A stretch of DNA of 64,000 nt from Companilactobacillus crustorum JCM 15951 (GCF_001434585.1 NZ_AZDB01000009.1:1-64000), one strand, 5' to 3'. Counted from the first letter of the stretch, positions 24,336 to 36,016 are shown. A program made the numbers and translations. Notes: generated by a model from the sequence alone, not told the origin.

Positions 24336-25724
24336 TTGTCTAGTTCTTCAATTACAACAAATTTTATTATTATCCTAATAACCTTTATTTTTGCTTTCTT
24401 CTTCGTGGCTGCTGAGTTTGCTTTAGTACAAACTAGATCCAGTCAACTAGAAGACGCAATTCAAAAAGGAAACGGTAATAAAAAGAAATTACAACGTGCT
24501 TTAATGATGGTCAACAATCTGAATGAATACTTATCAACCACTCAAGTAGGTACTAGTATTGCTGGTATTATTCTTGGTTGGATCGGTGAAAGTACCATTG
24601 AGTATTTATTAGTTGAAGTTATGGGTGTAGTTCATATTTCTGCTGGTGGTAGCAGTGGACTTCATGCTGTAAGTTCTATCGTTGGTGTGCTTTTGCTAAC
24701 TTATTTGGAAGTTGTCCTTACAGAAATTGTTCCAAAGAATATTTCTATTGATATGCCAATGACTATGTTGATGTTAGTCGTTACGCCACTGAGATTCTTC
24801 CATTTAGCAGTTTATCCATTTGTTTGGTTATTGAATGTTTCTGCTTCAGGAATCGTTCGTCTCATGGGTATGAAACCTGCTGATACTGAAAATGAAGTCT
24901 TCTCACAATCTGAAATTCTCAGGTTATCTAAATCATCCATCAAGGGTGGCGATATGGAACCTGATGATGTTATCTTTATGCAACGTGCTTTTGAATTAAA
25001 CGATAAAGTGGCTAAGGATATCATGGTCGATCGGACTAGTCTTTACGTTGTCGACATAACGGATAAAGTTAAAGATGTCATCAAAGATTATCTTCAACAA
25101 GGATTTTCAAGATTCCCTGTTGTCGCTGATAACGATAAGGATAAAGTTTTAGGTTACGTTTATGCCTATGATATTGTCCGTCAAAATCAAGTTGATGGCG
25201 ATGTTGGCATCAGTCGCATTTTAAGATCTGTTAATACAGTTCCTGAAACAATGCCTATTCAAGATATTCTTTCTAAGATGATCAAGAAACAAACTCCTAT
25301 CGTTATTGTTGTTGATGAATACGGTGGTACTAGCGGTATCGTAACCGATAAAGATATTTATGAGGAACTATTTGGTACCGTCAAAGATGAGATCGATGAT
25401 GTTTCTGATGAATATATCGTTCAAAACGATGACGGCTCATATAATGTTTCTGGTAAAACAACTCTATATGACTTTGAGCGTTACTTTAGAACTGATGTTA
25501 AAGAGTTCCAAAGCTCAGACATTATTACTGTTGGTGGTTACCTAATTGAAAAATATCCTAATCTTCAAAAAGGCTCAACTTTGGAATTAGATAACTTTAA
25601 GTTCGAAGTTGCTGAATTCGATCACGGTTTCGTTAACTGGTTCAAAGTTACCGTTGATAAGACAGCCGTTACTAAACAAGATAATTTAGCATCATTAACT
25701 GACGTTGATGATTTAAAAGAATAG
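24336..25724 (+). CDS. CNNM/CorC-type hemolysin family transporter
   Basis: 462 residues from TTG at 24336, with AGGGGAAA 10 nt upstream. An earlier TTG at 24291 overlaps the -10 box and is rejected. Layout: CNNM membrane domain with three to four helices (about 5-190, FVAAEFALVQTR), two CBS domains (about 205-330, DIMVDRTSLYVV and TPIVIVVDEYGGTSGIVTDKD) and a C-terminal CorC_HlyC domain. Members export or regulate magnesium or other divalent cations. Confidence 0.88.
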   Translation: MSSSSITTNFIIILITFIFAFFFVAAEFALVQTRSSQLEDAIQKGNGNKKKLQRALMMVNNLNEYLSTTQVGTSIAGIILGWIGESTIEYLLVEVMGVVHISAGGSSGLHAVSSIVGVLLLTYLEVVLTEIVPKNISIDMPMTMLMLVVTPLRFFHLAVYPFVWLLNVSASGIVRLMGMKPADTENEVFSQSEILRLSKSSIKGGDMEPDDVIFMQRAFELNDKVAKDIMVDRTSLYVVDITDKVKDVIKDYLQQGFSRFPVVADNDKDKVLGYVYAYDIVRQNQVDGDVGISRILRSVNTVPETMPIQDILSKMIKKQTPIVIVVDEYGGTSGIVTDKDIYEELFGTVKDEIDDVSDEYIVQNDDGSYNVSGKTTLYDFERYFRTDVKEFQSSDIITVGGYLIEKYPNLQKGSTLELDNFKFEVAEFDHGFVNWFKVTVDKTAVTKQDNLASLTDVDDLKE

Positions 25725-25741
25725 TTATTAATACTCAAAAA

Positions 25742-25783
25742 TCCTAGTTACACCATTTTTAATGGTTATAACTAGGATTTTTT
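25742..25783. terminator. Strong bidirectional terminator
   Basis: Arms AAATCCTAGTTA and TAACTAGGATTT around a CCATT/AATGG inner stem, between converging genes. Confidence 0.92.
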
Positions 25784-25824
25784 ACTACAATTTGAAAAAC
25801 AGTACTAGCGCTTTAGTACTTAAA

Positions 25825-27531
25825 TCAATCTTTATTATTCCGTAACCCTTCGATTTTTTTAAAATCTACTAAATTTAATTTCTTAATAAATAATGCAGCC
25901 ACAATAATTAATAAAGCTAAGAATGAAATCCGACGGCTAACTTTTTGCGTCATAGTTTCAAAGTAATCAACAGTAACTTTCCCTTTACCATTGATAGTAA
26001 CCTGAGCTAAATTATTATTTTTCTTATCTACATGTAATTTGGAAACTTTACCAGTTGACTGAGTAGATTGAAAACCATAATAACCAATGATTGGCAAATC
26101 TACTTTGGCATTACGTGCATTTTTAAAGTCAAAGCTCAAGCGAGTACCATATTGTTTAAAGTTGCTAATCTTAGCCTTACCACTGCTTATTTTAGCTTTG
26201 TGAGACGTTCTTTCTAGAGTACTTAGATTTGTACCTTGAGGTAAATATTCTTGTCCTGCGCCAATACTGAACGGATATGGTTCATTATATGCAGCCTGAG
26301 TCACTAATTGTAAAGATGACTCGTTAACCAAACGATATTCTGCCGAAATAGTTAGTAGAAGTGCAAAACCGATTAAAATAAATTTAGAGACTTTGCCTGA
26401 AAAAATATTTAATGGATCAGAAGCCACAAATATTGCCAGCAGAATCGTGATGATCATGTCAAAGCGCCATGGATATTGCATCATCTTTAAAGGTGTCTTA
26501 TTAAAAAGAACCCATGGGAAAACTTTAGAACTACAAATTAACAATATTACAGCAATAATTGAAAAGTGTCTTACCGCTGTATTTTTTACTTTAGTAAACG
26601 TAACTAAAACAATGATTGCCGCTAAAATTAGTACCAATCCGATATTAGGCTGTCCAATTGTGTTGTTCAAACTCCAACTTACTATATCGGATAAATCCGA
26701 TGCACCTTTAGGCAACATACTTTGAGTTTCTGTCAAAACAAATTTGGTATGATGCAACTGCTCTATCATCGGTAAGAAGTACGCTATACTCAAAAAGCCT
26801 GATGATATTGCTGCCCAAAGCAACGAAAGCAATCGCTTAGGATGAACTTTTAATTCCTTAATTTGGAATAACGCTACCATAACGATTAGAATTGCTACCA
26901 AAATTGGTGCAATTGCGTGTGAATAAATTATAGCTGTCATTCCAAAGGTCAAGTAAAGCCAATGCTTACGGTTGCCATAAAAAATCTCATAGATACCTAA
27001 CACTGCAATTGGTAAGAAAATCAAAGCACCCACTTCACCGATATCGCGTCGGAAAAGCATATCATGCAAGCGATAGGCCGACAATGTATAAATAAAACTA
27101 AAAACCAAGCTATTCATGTATCTTCGACTAACTTTGTAGAAGCATAAAAATGATACTCCCAAAGTCAAAAAATTAATCAATAGATAATATCCCATTAAAG
27201 TTTGGGCACTGGTAAAACCGATCAATCTTAAAAAAGCTGCCGGATATAACAAAAAGTCTGAGTAAAAAATATTAACAATATATCCAAAACCATTCATAAA
27301 TGACATATTGATAATTGGAAAAAATTGATGTCGCTGTAGCGAATGATATAGTCCTTCAATTCGCATCATATGAAAACGATCATCACTAGTTCCAAGATAA
27401 GACCAAATTTTTCCTTGATAAACCTGTGTTTGATAAATTGCTAAAAAACTGACGACTAAAAATAAAATAATTGTCAAAACAATTATCATAAATTTTTTTG
27501 AATTTTTCTTCTTTAAAAAAGCAATTGGCAT
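25825..27531 (-). CDS. Polytopic membrane protein, PTPS-related / YfhO-like (GT-C-like)
   Basis: 568 residues with about 12 hydrophobic segments in the first 400 and a soluble extracellular beta-rich region (about 410-530) before a final membrane helix. The motif DDRFHMMRIEGLYHSLQ after the first helix and YRLHDMLFRRDIGE are typical of the 6-pyruvoyl-tetrahydropterin-synthase-related membrane family, which resembles GT-C lipid-linked glycosyltransferases such as YfhO. A role in wall or teichoic acid glycosylation is plausible; the substrate is unknown. Confidence 0.7.
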   Translation of the reverse strand: MPIAFLKKKNSKKFMIIVLTIILFLVVSFLAIYQTQVYQGKIWSYLGTSDDRFHMMRIEGLYHSLQRHQFFPIINMSFMNGFGYIVNIFYSDFLLYPAAFLRLIGFTSAQTLMGYYLLINFLTLGVSFLCFYKVSRRYMNSLVFSFIYTLSAYRLHDMLFRRDIGEVGALIFLPIAVLGIYEIFYGNRKHWLYLTFGMTAIIYSHAIAPILVAILIVMVALFQIKELKVHPKRLLSLLWAAISSGFLSIAYFLPMIEQLHHTKFVLTETQSMLPKGASDLSDIVSWSLNNTIGQPNIGLVLILAAIIVLVTFTKVKNTAVRHFSIIAVILLICSSKVFPWVLFNKTPLKMMQYPWRFDMIITILLAIFVASDPLNIFSGKVSKFILIGFALLLTISAEYRLVNESSLQLVTQAAYNEPYPFSIGAGQEYLPQGTNLSTLERTSHKAKISSGKAKISNFKQYGTRLSFDFKNARNAKVDLPIIGYYGFQSTQSTGKVSKLHVDKKNNNLAQVTINGKGKVTVDYFETMTQKVSRRISFLALLIIVAALFIKKLNLVDFKKIEGLRNNKD

Positions 27532-27680
27532 AAAATTTAATACCTTCCTTTAGTACACGCAATAATTTTATTATACTGACTGTTTACATTTTTAGGATAC
27601 TCTATTTTCAATATTTTTTTGAAAAAATTACAAACAAAGGAATCTGAAGACAACAGTCTTCAAACTCCCCATAAATTATT

Positions 27681-28496
27681 TTAATATTTATATTTAGTAG
27701 TGCTTCCCCAATCAATCAAACTCACAATAAAGACCATAAAAATAATCGAAATGTAACTGAGCAAGATCCCATTGAGCACATTATAAAGAACATCCCTAAC
27801 GTTGTAATCAATGTTTCCTACAATCAGATCCTGTAAGGGATAATAGGTTGCCCCTAACAATAATGCAAGTAAAATAGAAGTACAAATTCCTACAGTACCT
27901 AAATGATGGAAAAACAACATATTGGAGTGGACTTTAATTCGCAGACGAGTAGCCAGCAAGACAAAAAGGATCGCTGCGACAACCATTACAATTTTAATCA
28001 ATTTTTTGATTGTTTGAACCTGCTCAATCACTTGCTCAATTGGTCCTAAATCATTATCAACAATTTGATTCATAATATCTTCATTGCTGCTGATAACCTC
28101 ATCAATCTCGCTATCGATATTTAGACCGTACTGATTAGCTTCTTTCTTTAGTTTTGTACTGATTGTTGCTAAAATGGCGCTACCAATGGTTAATTTAGAG
28201 TCATCGCTATACACTTCGTCCACGGAGGTGTTGATAATTTTTCTAACATCGCTATTGGTCAGATTAACGGCAGAAAGATTTGCTGAAGCTGAGTAACTAT
28301 TTACTAATCTTCCTAAACGTTGATTAGTATAATTTTTAATCAAAGTAACATTGTTTTCTCTACTAACGACCTTTTTTACATAATCACTATTTAAAATAGT
28401 TGATAAAGTAATTCCAAGAAAAACAATAATCATTAAACAAATTGACAACAAGGCTAAAGTAAAACCGTGTCTGTTGTATGACAATGACTCGTCCAT
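27681..28496 (-). CDS. Hypothetical membrane protein
   Basis: 271 residues I do not recognise. One hydrophobic helix at 12-34, an extracytoplasmic helical region (40-160) with polar coiled stretches, then three helices (about 167-185, 200-222, 240-262). It begins 4 nt after the HAD phosphatase gene, with GGAGAATTAAAATT before its ATG, so the two are co-expressed. Confidence 0.7.
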   Translation of the reverse strand: MDESLSYNRHGFTLALLSICLMIIVFLGITLSTILNSDYVKKVVSRENNVTLIKNYTNQRLGRLVNSYSASANLSAVNLTNSDVRKIINTSVDEVYSDDSKLTIGSAILATISTKLKKEANQYGLNIDSEIDEVISSNEDIMNQIVDNDLGPIEQVIEQVQTIKKLIKIVMVVAAILFVLLATRLRIKVHSNMLFFHHLGTVGICTSILLALLLGATYYPLQDLIVGNIDYNVRDVLYNVLNGILLSYISIIFMVFIVSLIDWGSTTKYKY

Positions 28497-28500
28497 AATT

Positions 28501-29163
28501 TTAATTCTCCATAGCTAGTTTAGCAATTTCTTGTGGTTCATTTACAATCCATTCAGAATTAGCTGCCTTCAATTCGGCATAATCACCAAATCCATAAGTA
28601 ACTCCAATGGCTTTCAAATTATTCTTATGTGCCCCCACAATATCACTGCTACGATCCCCAACCATAACAAGATTCTTAGTATCTAGATCTACAGAAGTTT
28701 TATCAATGCCGTAAGAAATAACATCTTCCTTTAAAGAACGGACAGATTCATCTTCAGCAGCTCCAAATACATGTCTCACATATTGTTTCATATTTAACTG
28801 ATCAATAATTTTTTTCGCAAAAATCTCTGGTTTTGAGGTAGCGATAAAAATCTCCTTATCAGCATTTTTCAAGGATTCCATCATATCATAAATACCATCA
28901 AAAACCGTATATTCTTCCCAGCCTTCATCTTGATAATATTCACGAAAGGCATTTATACTTTGGTTAATGAATGAATCATCTGCTGCTACATGATCGTACT
29001 TTTGCAAGGAATCACCAATAGTGGGTCCAATAAAAGCATGCAATGTAGCATCATCATGAGGAACATAACCCAAAGTATGCTTGTACATATACTTCAAGCT
29101 CTTCATAATTCCTATTTCAGAATTAATAATTGTTCCATCCAAATCAAAAAATAAATTGTTCAA
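28501..29163 (-). CDS. HAD family phosphatase (phosphoglycolate phosphatase-like)
   Basis: A 220-residue HAD hydrolase of the Gph/PpaX type: FFDLDGTIINSE (motif I, nucleophile Asp), FIATSKPEIFAKKI (motif II Ser/Thr-Lys) and MVGDRSSDIVGAHKN (motif IV). The start codon is TTG at 29163, supported by AAAGGATG 9 nt upstream. Likely a house-cleaning phosphatase for phosphoglycolate, pyrophosphate or nucleotides. Confidence 0.87.
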   Translation of the reverse strand: MNNLFFDLDGTIINSEIGIMKSLKYMYKHTLGYVPHDDATLHAFIGPTIGDSLQKYDHVAADDSFINQSINAFREYYQDEGWEEYTVFDGIYDMMESLKNADKEIFIATSKPEIFAKKIIDQLNMKQYVRHVFGAAEDESVRSLKEDVISYGIDKTSVDLDTKNLVMVGDRSSDIVGAHKNNLKAIGVTYGFGDYAELKAANSEWIVNEPQEIAKLAMEN

Positions 29164-29250
29164 ATTAAATTCATCCTTTTATGTTAAATTTAAGTTATGT
29201 AAAGAGTATATAGCATTCATTCAAAAATAACTAACAGTCGCAGGTAGAGT

Positions 29251-31584
29251 ATGGTAAAAATTAAGAAACCTCAAAAATATACCAGTCTCGAAACGGGATT
29301 AACTCATCTAGAAGTTGATTCACAGGTCAAACGGGGACTGACTAATGTTCAAATCAAGAAATTATCGCGACCTATACCTAAAATTTTAGCCGATAATTTA
29401 TTCACGCTTTTTAATTTTCTAAATTTAATCATTGCTATTTTAATTTTTTGGACCGGTTCTTATCGAAATCTCTTCTTCTTAGGACCAGTTGTTGCCAATA
29501 TTATTATTGGAAGCTATCAGGAAATCAGAGCCAAAATAACTGTAGATAAAATCAGTTTGGTCAATGTTGCTAGTTTTCATGTGACTAGAGACGGACACGA
29601 TCAAAAAGTCGATATCAGTAACCTAGTTGAAGATGATATCGTTACGATTAAACGTGGCGATACTATCCCTGCTGATGGTATTGTCCGCTATTCTAATGGT
29701 TTACAAACCAATGAATCTAGTATTACTGGTGAAGCTGACACTATCAGTAAATCAATTGATGATGAAGTCTTCTCAGGTAGCTTTGCCATTGCTGGACAAG
29801 CTAAAATTCAACTAACTCAAGTTGGTAAAGAAAGTTTCGTCTCTAAAATTTCGTCAGCTGTCGGCAAGGAAAAACGCTCTGTTAGCGTCTTGATGAAAAT
29901 CATAAATAATATCATTAAGATTCTAACATATACAATAATTCCTATTGGTCTTCTTTTATTTTTCCGTTCATTTTTAAAGAATGGCGATATTGCCAAATCT
30001 ATTTTAGGAACTTCTGCCTCAGTGATTGGTATGATTCCTGAAGGATTAGTTCTTTTAACCTCTGTTGCTTTGGCTACTGGAGCATATAACCTTTCTAAAC
30101 GGCGTATTTTAGTCCGTTCACTAAGTGCCATTGAAACCCTTGCTCGAGTTGATGTTCTCTGCTTAGATAAAACCGGAACTATCACTACCGGAAAATTAAC
30201 GGTCAAGGATACTGTAACATATGGCGTCACTAAGGAGATAGTCCAGGGCATCGCGCAAAAAATCGTTGATGTTACCCAAGAAACCAACGCCACAGCAATG
30301 GCCGTAACAGCTTTAAATACTAAGGCGGCCGATTTAAAAATTGAAAAAACTATTCCTTTTTCATCCGAAACCAAATATTCAGGATTAGTAAGTTCTGATA
30401 ATATCCGTTATTTAATGGGGGCCCCTGAATTCATTATTAAAGATATTGATCCAAGTGTAAAAGCAACCGTCCAGGAGGCTGCTGAAAAGGGCTTTCGAGT
30501 TATTGCTATTCTTAAAGAAAGCCCTCAACAAAAATTATTAGGCTTACTATTAATTTCCGACGAAGTTCGCAAACAAGCACCTGATACTTTCAGTTATTTA
30601 GCTAATCAAGGAATGGATCTCAAAATCATTTCTGGAGACAACCCTGTCACAGTCGCTAACGTAGCAGCTCAAGCAGGAATTGCTTCAGGACATGACTATA
30701 TTGATATGAGTTCTTTACCAGAAGATACTGATTATCGTCAATTAGTTAAAAAGTACAAAATCTTTGGTCGTGTGCGTCCTAGTCAAAAGGCTGATTTAAT
30801 CAAGGCCATGCAAGCTAATGGACTTACTGTTGGTATGACTGGCGATGGCGTCAACGATGTTTTAGCAATGCGCCAATCTGATTGCAGTATTGCTATTGCT
30901 GGTGAAAGCGATGCAGCTGAAGCTTCAGCTGACTTCGTCTTGTTGAATCGTAATTTTGATTCAATGATTTTCATGCTGAATGAAGGTCGACGCGTTATTA
31001 ATAATGTTGAGCGAGTCGCATCTCTTTTCTTAATTAAAACAATCTATTCAGTTGTTTTATCAATTCTCTTCATTATTCTAGGTACTGGCTATCCCTTCCA
31101 ACCATCTCAATTAACTCCAATTAATGCTTTGACGGTAGGAATACCCACCTTCTTATTGGCCTTAGAACCAAATTACACTCGACCAGCTGGACGATTCATG
31201 CACAACGTCATGGAAATTGCTTTACCAGCGGCTATCTGTAATATCTTATTCATTATTACCATCTCCATTCTGGGCAATCACTTAAACTTCAATTATGAAA
31301 CCACCTCAACTCTGTCAGTTTTCACAATTGGTTTGATCGGATTCTGTGCTTTGATTTCTATCAGCAATCCACTATATGTTAGAAAAAAAGTCATGATTGC
31401 TATTGCCTTTGCTCTCTTCATCATTACCTTTATCTTCAGTGGCAATACTTTTGGATTACAAAGTATTCTTACTTGGAATTACACTTATCTATACGTTGCA
31501 ATCTTTTTAACCGCATGGCCATTATTCATGTTTCTACGTGAAGTCTTAGGGCGACGTATCTTTTCAAAAATAAATTGGAAATAG
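29251..31584 (+). CDS. P-type ATPase of the CtpE/Exp7 group
   Basis: A 777-residue E1-E2 cation ATPase. TNESSITGEAD is the actuator loop, MIPEGLVLLTSVALA the conserved ion-site helix, Asp306 in DKTGTITTGK the phosphorylated residue, and MTGDGVNDVLAMRQSDCSIAI the hinge. The helix IPEGL and absence of N-terminal metal-binding cysteines place it with CtpE and pneumococcal Exp7, thought to move calcium, rather than heavy-metal ATPases. AGGTAGAG precedes the ATG. Confidence 0.88.
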   Translation: MVKIKKPQKYTSLETGLTHLEVDSQVKRGLTNVQIKKLSRPIPKILADNLFTLFNFLNLIIAILIFWTGSYRNLFFLGPVVANIIIGSYQEIRAKITVDKISLVNVASFHVTRDGHDQKVDISNLVEDDIVTIKRGDTIPADGIVRYSNGLQTNESSITGEADTISKSIDDEVFSGSFAIAGQAKIQLTQVGKESFVSKISSAVGKEKRSVSVLMKIINNIIKILTYTIIPIGLLLFFRSFLKNGDIAKSILGTSASVIGMIPEGLVLLTSVALATGAYNLSKRRILVRSLSAIETLARVDVLCLDKTGTITTGKLTVKDTVTYGVTKEIVQGIAQKIVDVTQETNATAMAVTALNTKAADLKIEKTIPFSSETKYSGLVSSDNIRYLMGAPEFIIKDIDPSVKATVQEAAEKGFRVIAILKESPQQKLLGLLLISDEVRKQAPDTFSYLANQGMDLKIISGDNPVTVANVAAQAGIASGHDYIDMSSLPEDTDYRQLVKKYKIFGRVRPSQKADLIKAMQANGLTVGMTGDGVNDVLAMRQSDCSIAIAGESDAAEASADFVLLNRNFDSMIFMLNEGRRVINNVERVASLFLIKTIYSVVLSILFIILGTGYPFQPSQLTPINALTVGIPTFLLALEPNYTRPAGRFMHNVMEIALPAAICNILFIITISILGNHLNFNYETTSTLSVFTIGLIGFCALISISNPLYVRKKVMIAIAFALFIITFIFSGNTFGLQSILTWNYTYLYVAIFLTAWPLFMFLREVLGRRIFSKINWK

Positions 31585-31719
31585 CAAAAAAGCACTCAAG
31601 AATATACCTACTACTAAAACTCCACCAATCATAGTCTGACTAACCTTTAAAATACTTAAAACAAAGACTATTACAAAGGCAACGAACCCCATGATTAATC
31701 CACGTGTACTATTATCCAT
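31564..31719 (-). CDS. Small two-helix membrane protein (51 aa)
   Basis: ATG at 31719 with AGAGGTT 6 nt upstream, stop TGA at 31564-31566. The product starts MDNSTRGLIMGFVAFVIV and has two hydrophobic segments split by LKVSQTM. It follows the next small gene by 11 nt and resembles it (SILKVSQ versus STLKING at the same place), so the pair is probably a tandem duplication. The 3' end overlaps the ATPase gene antisense by 21 nt. Function unknown. Confidence 0.7.
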   Translation of the reverse strand: MDNSTRGLIMGFVAFVIVFVLSILKVSQTMIGGVLVVGIFLSAFLLFPIYF

Positions 31720-31730
31720 AAACTTAACCT

Positions 31731-31895
31731 CTATTTATCAACTCTCATAATTAAGGAGACAGCATAAACAACTAATCCAATTAAAACGACGTAGATTATA
31801 CTTTGGATGATTCCATTTATTTTCAAAGTCGAAACTATTGCCACGACTAATCCTGCTATCACAGCAACCGCCAACATCTTAAGCATTTTACGCAT
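31731..31895 (-). CDS. Small two-helix membrane protein (54 aa)
   Basis: ATG at 31895 preceded by AAGGAGGC; the longer frame upstream lacks a ribosome site. MRKMLKMLAVAVIAGLVVAIV forms helix 1 and IIYVVLIGLVVYAVSLIM helix 2. Its stop codon overlaps the ribosome site of the following small gene. Function unknown; perhaps a membrane stress or regulatory peptide. Confidence 0.7.
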   Translation of the reverse strand: MRKMLKMLAVAVIAGLVVAIVSTLKINGIIQSIIYVVLIGLVVYAVSLIMRVDK

Positions 31896-31955
31896 GAAAA
31901 ACTGCCTCCTTCTTTTATTGATATAAGTGTACCGCTTTATGAAAGCGTAGACAAA

Positions 31956-31983
31956 AAAATACACCAAACTTAATTGGTGTATT
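31956..31983 (-). terminator. Terminator of the surface protein gene
   Basis: Arms AAATACACCAA and TTGGTGTATTT with a T-run on the minus strand. Confidence 0.88.
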
Positions 31984-31991
31984 TAAAGTAA

Positions 31992-34121
31992 TTATTTCAA
32001 TGTTGAATCAGAAGCCTTGATCCATTCATCAGTAGCGACACGATACATCTTATCGCCCTTGATTGTAGCAATACGATCTGTATACCAAGGTGTATTTGTA
32101 TCAAGTGCTTGATCAATAATCAATTGACCCTTTGAATTATAAACTGGTGTGACGTTCTTTCCATTTGTTGTGGCAACGGTTTGTTGAGGTGTGTACTTGT
32201 AAACATCACTAGCCTTAACATATTCGTCAGTAGCAACACGGTAATATTCAGAACCATCAATTGTTACAGTCTTATCGATAATCCAGCTTGAACCTTCTGA
32301 AAGGACAACATCCTTATTCAATTTACCTTTATTGTTATAAATCTTAATATAGCCATTCTTTGGATATCCAGAAACAATATTATCTACTGTTTGATTAGAT
32401 TTTTGAACATAGATAGTTGATTTAGAAGTATCTTTATCAATCTTATAAGTTACATCATCTGCACTGACAAAAGCATATCCATCTGGAGCTTTAAGAGTAA
32501 TCTTTGATCCATCGGCACCCTTACCAGTTTCTGTACCAACCTCTTTGCCACTATCTTGATCAACATAAGAAATATTGTATGGAGTATCAGCAGCTACAAC
32601 ATACTTAGTAACATTTTGATTATCTTTGAGAAGTAAGAAACCATTGTCAGCAATTGTAGCAAAAGCGTAGCCATCTGGAGCTGCCAAGCCAACATAATCA
32701 CCTAAGGCACCTTCACTTTGTACCTTGCTGCCAACAACCTTGCCTGTACTCTTATCTCTAAATGTAACAGTGTATGAAAGATTCTTAACAACACTCTTTT
32801 GAGGCTTTACATAAACATCTTTGCTTGTTTGGTCAGCATTCAATGTTTGCATAAAGTCAGAAAGATCAACTAGTTGATAACCTGAAGGAATACTCTTTAA
32901 AATTGTTGTTGAGCCATTGTTGCCGGATAGTGTTTCTGTTCCAGCTGACTTACCAGTTGTATTATCAATGTAATTGATTGTTGTGTCAGCAGCTTGGGTA
33001 ACCGTAAAATCAGTTTCGGTAGTATCAGCAGCAAGAGTATGCGATTCACTTCCAGTTAGAGTATATCCAGAATTAGCAAGTGCTGTAGTAGCTGCAGTTT
33101 TGTCTACAGTATCACCAACTTTTCCATTTTGATCAGAAGTGTAAACTACATTACCCGTCTTGGCATCTTTGAAGACCATAGTGTAATTTACAGGGTTTTC
33201 TGCATTAGCTGTATTAGTAACACTTCCCGTTAGACCTTTATAAGTAATAGCACTTCCTGTTGTTGAATCAGTTATTGTATTACCAGCGGAATCAATAGCT
33301 GTAACATCATACTTAACATTTGCTAAATCACTTGTATCTGTTGGTGTAGCTAAGAATCTTTGATTATTAGCAGTAAATATCATTGGATTCTTAGCCGTTG
33401 CTTCACTAGATACAGTTCTTGATGGAACTGTTGGTTTACTATAAATATTAACTTGAGCTTTTGCCTGAATACCACTGCCATAAATATCGCTTGGAGTAAA
33501 TGTAACTAAAGTACTTGAAGTTACAGAACTAGGATTGGCACTTACTGTTGCTGAATTCTTATTGCCATTAGCATCATCGCCATTAGTTGTTTTAGCTGAT
33601 ACTAAGCTACCTAAAGCAGTATTAGCTTCAGTACTTGAGGTAAAGTTCATGACTTGACCCTTACTGAATGAAACGGTAGGTTGTGCCATATTATAATTAA
33701 CATTTACAGTCTTAGTAGTTCCATCTAAGGTATAACTAACTTTAGTAACAAAGCCGGTCTTAGAATCAGTATCTACAGCTTTCATTGGTACTAATTGACC
33801 ACTATCGTCAACAACGTTTAACTCACTTTGCAAAGTTGTAGTGAAATCAGATGCTGTTTTCTTCCCAAAGATTGGCGTTACACTTTGAGTTGAGCCATCT
33901 TCCAAATTTGAGAAGGTTGTTTGAGCATTCACTTTATTAGCAGTTGAACTTGATCCTAGTAAATCATTGATTACTTGGATCACATTTTGAATGCTACTTG
34001 TATCTACCTTAATTGGATTAGTATCGCTTGTACTTGCGGCCTTAACGACTGAAGTATTTGCCCCTAAAATTGTACTTGATAACAGAATACCTGTTAAAGC
34101 CATCATTTTAAATTTTTTCAT
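31992..34121 (-). CDS. Secreted surface protein with MucBP-like repeats and C-terminal SLAP/DUF5776-type modules
   Basis: 709 residues from ATG 34121 (GGGAG 10 nt upstream; a GTG two codons earlier is too close). Signal peptide with hydrophobic core and cleavage after VVKA (near residue 29). The middle contains Ig/Big-like segments, then at about 410-600 three MucBP-like repeats (INYIDNTTGK, YTVTFRDKSTGK, ISYVDQDSGKEVGTE). The last 125 residues hold two similar modules ending YRVATDEYVKASDVY and YRVATDEWIKASD, typical of SLAP/DUF5776 wall-binding domains. No LPXTG. Probably a non-covalently bound adhesin. Confidence 0.85.
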   Translation of the reverse strand: MKKFKMMALTGILLSSTILGANTSVVKAASTSDTNPIKVDTSSIQNVIQVINDLLGSSSTANKVNAQTTFSNLEDGSTQSVTPIFGKKTASDFTTTLQSELNVVDDSGQLVPMKAVDTDSKTGFVTKVSYTLDGTTKTVNVNYNMAQPTVSFSKGQVMNFTSSTEANTALGSLVSAKTTNGDDANGNKNSATVSANPSSVTSSTLVTFTPSDIYGSGIQAKAQVNIYSKPTVPSRTVSSEATAKNPMIFTANNQRFLATPTDTSDLANVKYDVTAIDSAGNTITDSTTGSAITYKGLTGSVTNTANAENPVNYTMVFKDAKTGNVVYTSDQNGKVGDTVDKTAATTALANSGYTLTGSESHTLAADTTETDFTVTQAADTTINYIDNTTGKSAGTETLSGNNGSTTILKSIPSGYQLVDLSDFMQTLNADQTSKDVYVKPQKSVVKNLSYTVTFRDKSTGKVVGSKVQSEGALGDYVGLAAPDGYAFATIADNGFLLLKDNQNVTKYVVAADTPYNISYVDQDSGKEVGTETGKGADGSKITLKAPDGYAFVSADDVTYKIDKDTSKSTIYVQKSNQTVDNIVSGYPKNGYIKIYNNKGKLNKDVVLSEGSSWIIDKTVTIDGSEYYRVATDEYVKASDVYKYTPQQTVATTNGKNVTPVYNSKGQLIIDQALDTNTPWYTDRIATIKGDKMYRVATDEWIKASDSTLK

Positions 34122-34182
34122 AAACACATATCTCCCTGATAAATTAATATATATCTACACACACTTAGCATATCAGTTATGA

Positions 34183-34221
34183 CAAAAAAAAGAAGGCATT
34201 TTATCTCTAAAATGTCTCCTT
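34183..34221. terminator. Bidirectional terminator
   Basis: Arms AAAAAGAAGGCATTTTA and TAAAATGTCTCCTTTTT; ends the small membrane gene at 34270-34473. Confidence 0.85.
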
Positions 34222-34269
34222 TTTGTATTTTTTTTAAATAAAATTTAATTTTTATAAACCGGTAACAAT

Positions 34270-34473
34270 CTATAAAGAATCTTTTCGTCTGCGATGCCGC
34301 ATAAATACTTCGTGATTTCGTTCCATCCCACCTAAATAAATTATAGATAGAACAATCACTGCAAATATCGCTAAAATTGCATTTGGTCGGTTGAAAAAGT
34401 AAAGAATGATTGTCGTTAAAATCAATAATAAAATCGATACTCTCAGCGTGACCCTAGGTACTTTATCTTTCAT
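34270..34473 (-). CDS. Small two-helix membrane protein (67 aa)
   Basis: Two hydrophobic segments (about 10-27 and 32-48) and a basic tail RHRRRKDSL. AGAGGTAATTAACAT precedes the ATG, and a clear terminator follows, so it is a self-contained gene. No family recognised. Confidence 0.68.
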   Translation of the reverse strand: MKDKVPRVTLRVSILLLILTTIILYFFNRPNAILAIFAVIVLSIIYLGGMERNHEVFMRHRRRKDSL

Positions 34474-34555
34474 ATGTTAATTACCTCTTTGCTTTGAGAT
34501 TTTACTATATTATGGAAGATTTTTCCCTGCTACGCAATCAAGACGCCTTTAAAAA

Positions 34556-36016
<1,461 letters not shown>

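Noticed and set aside
29817-30374. 185-residue open frame antisense to the P-type ATPase
   Set aside because: Overlaps conserved ATPase motifs including DKTGT on the other strand; no start signal.
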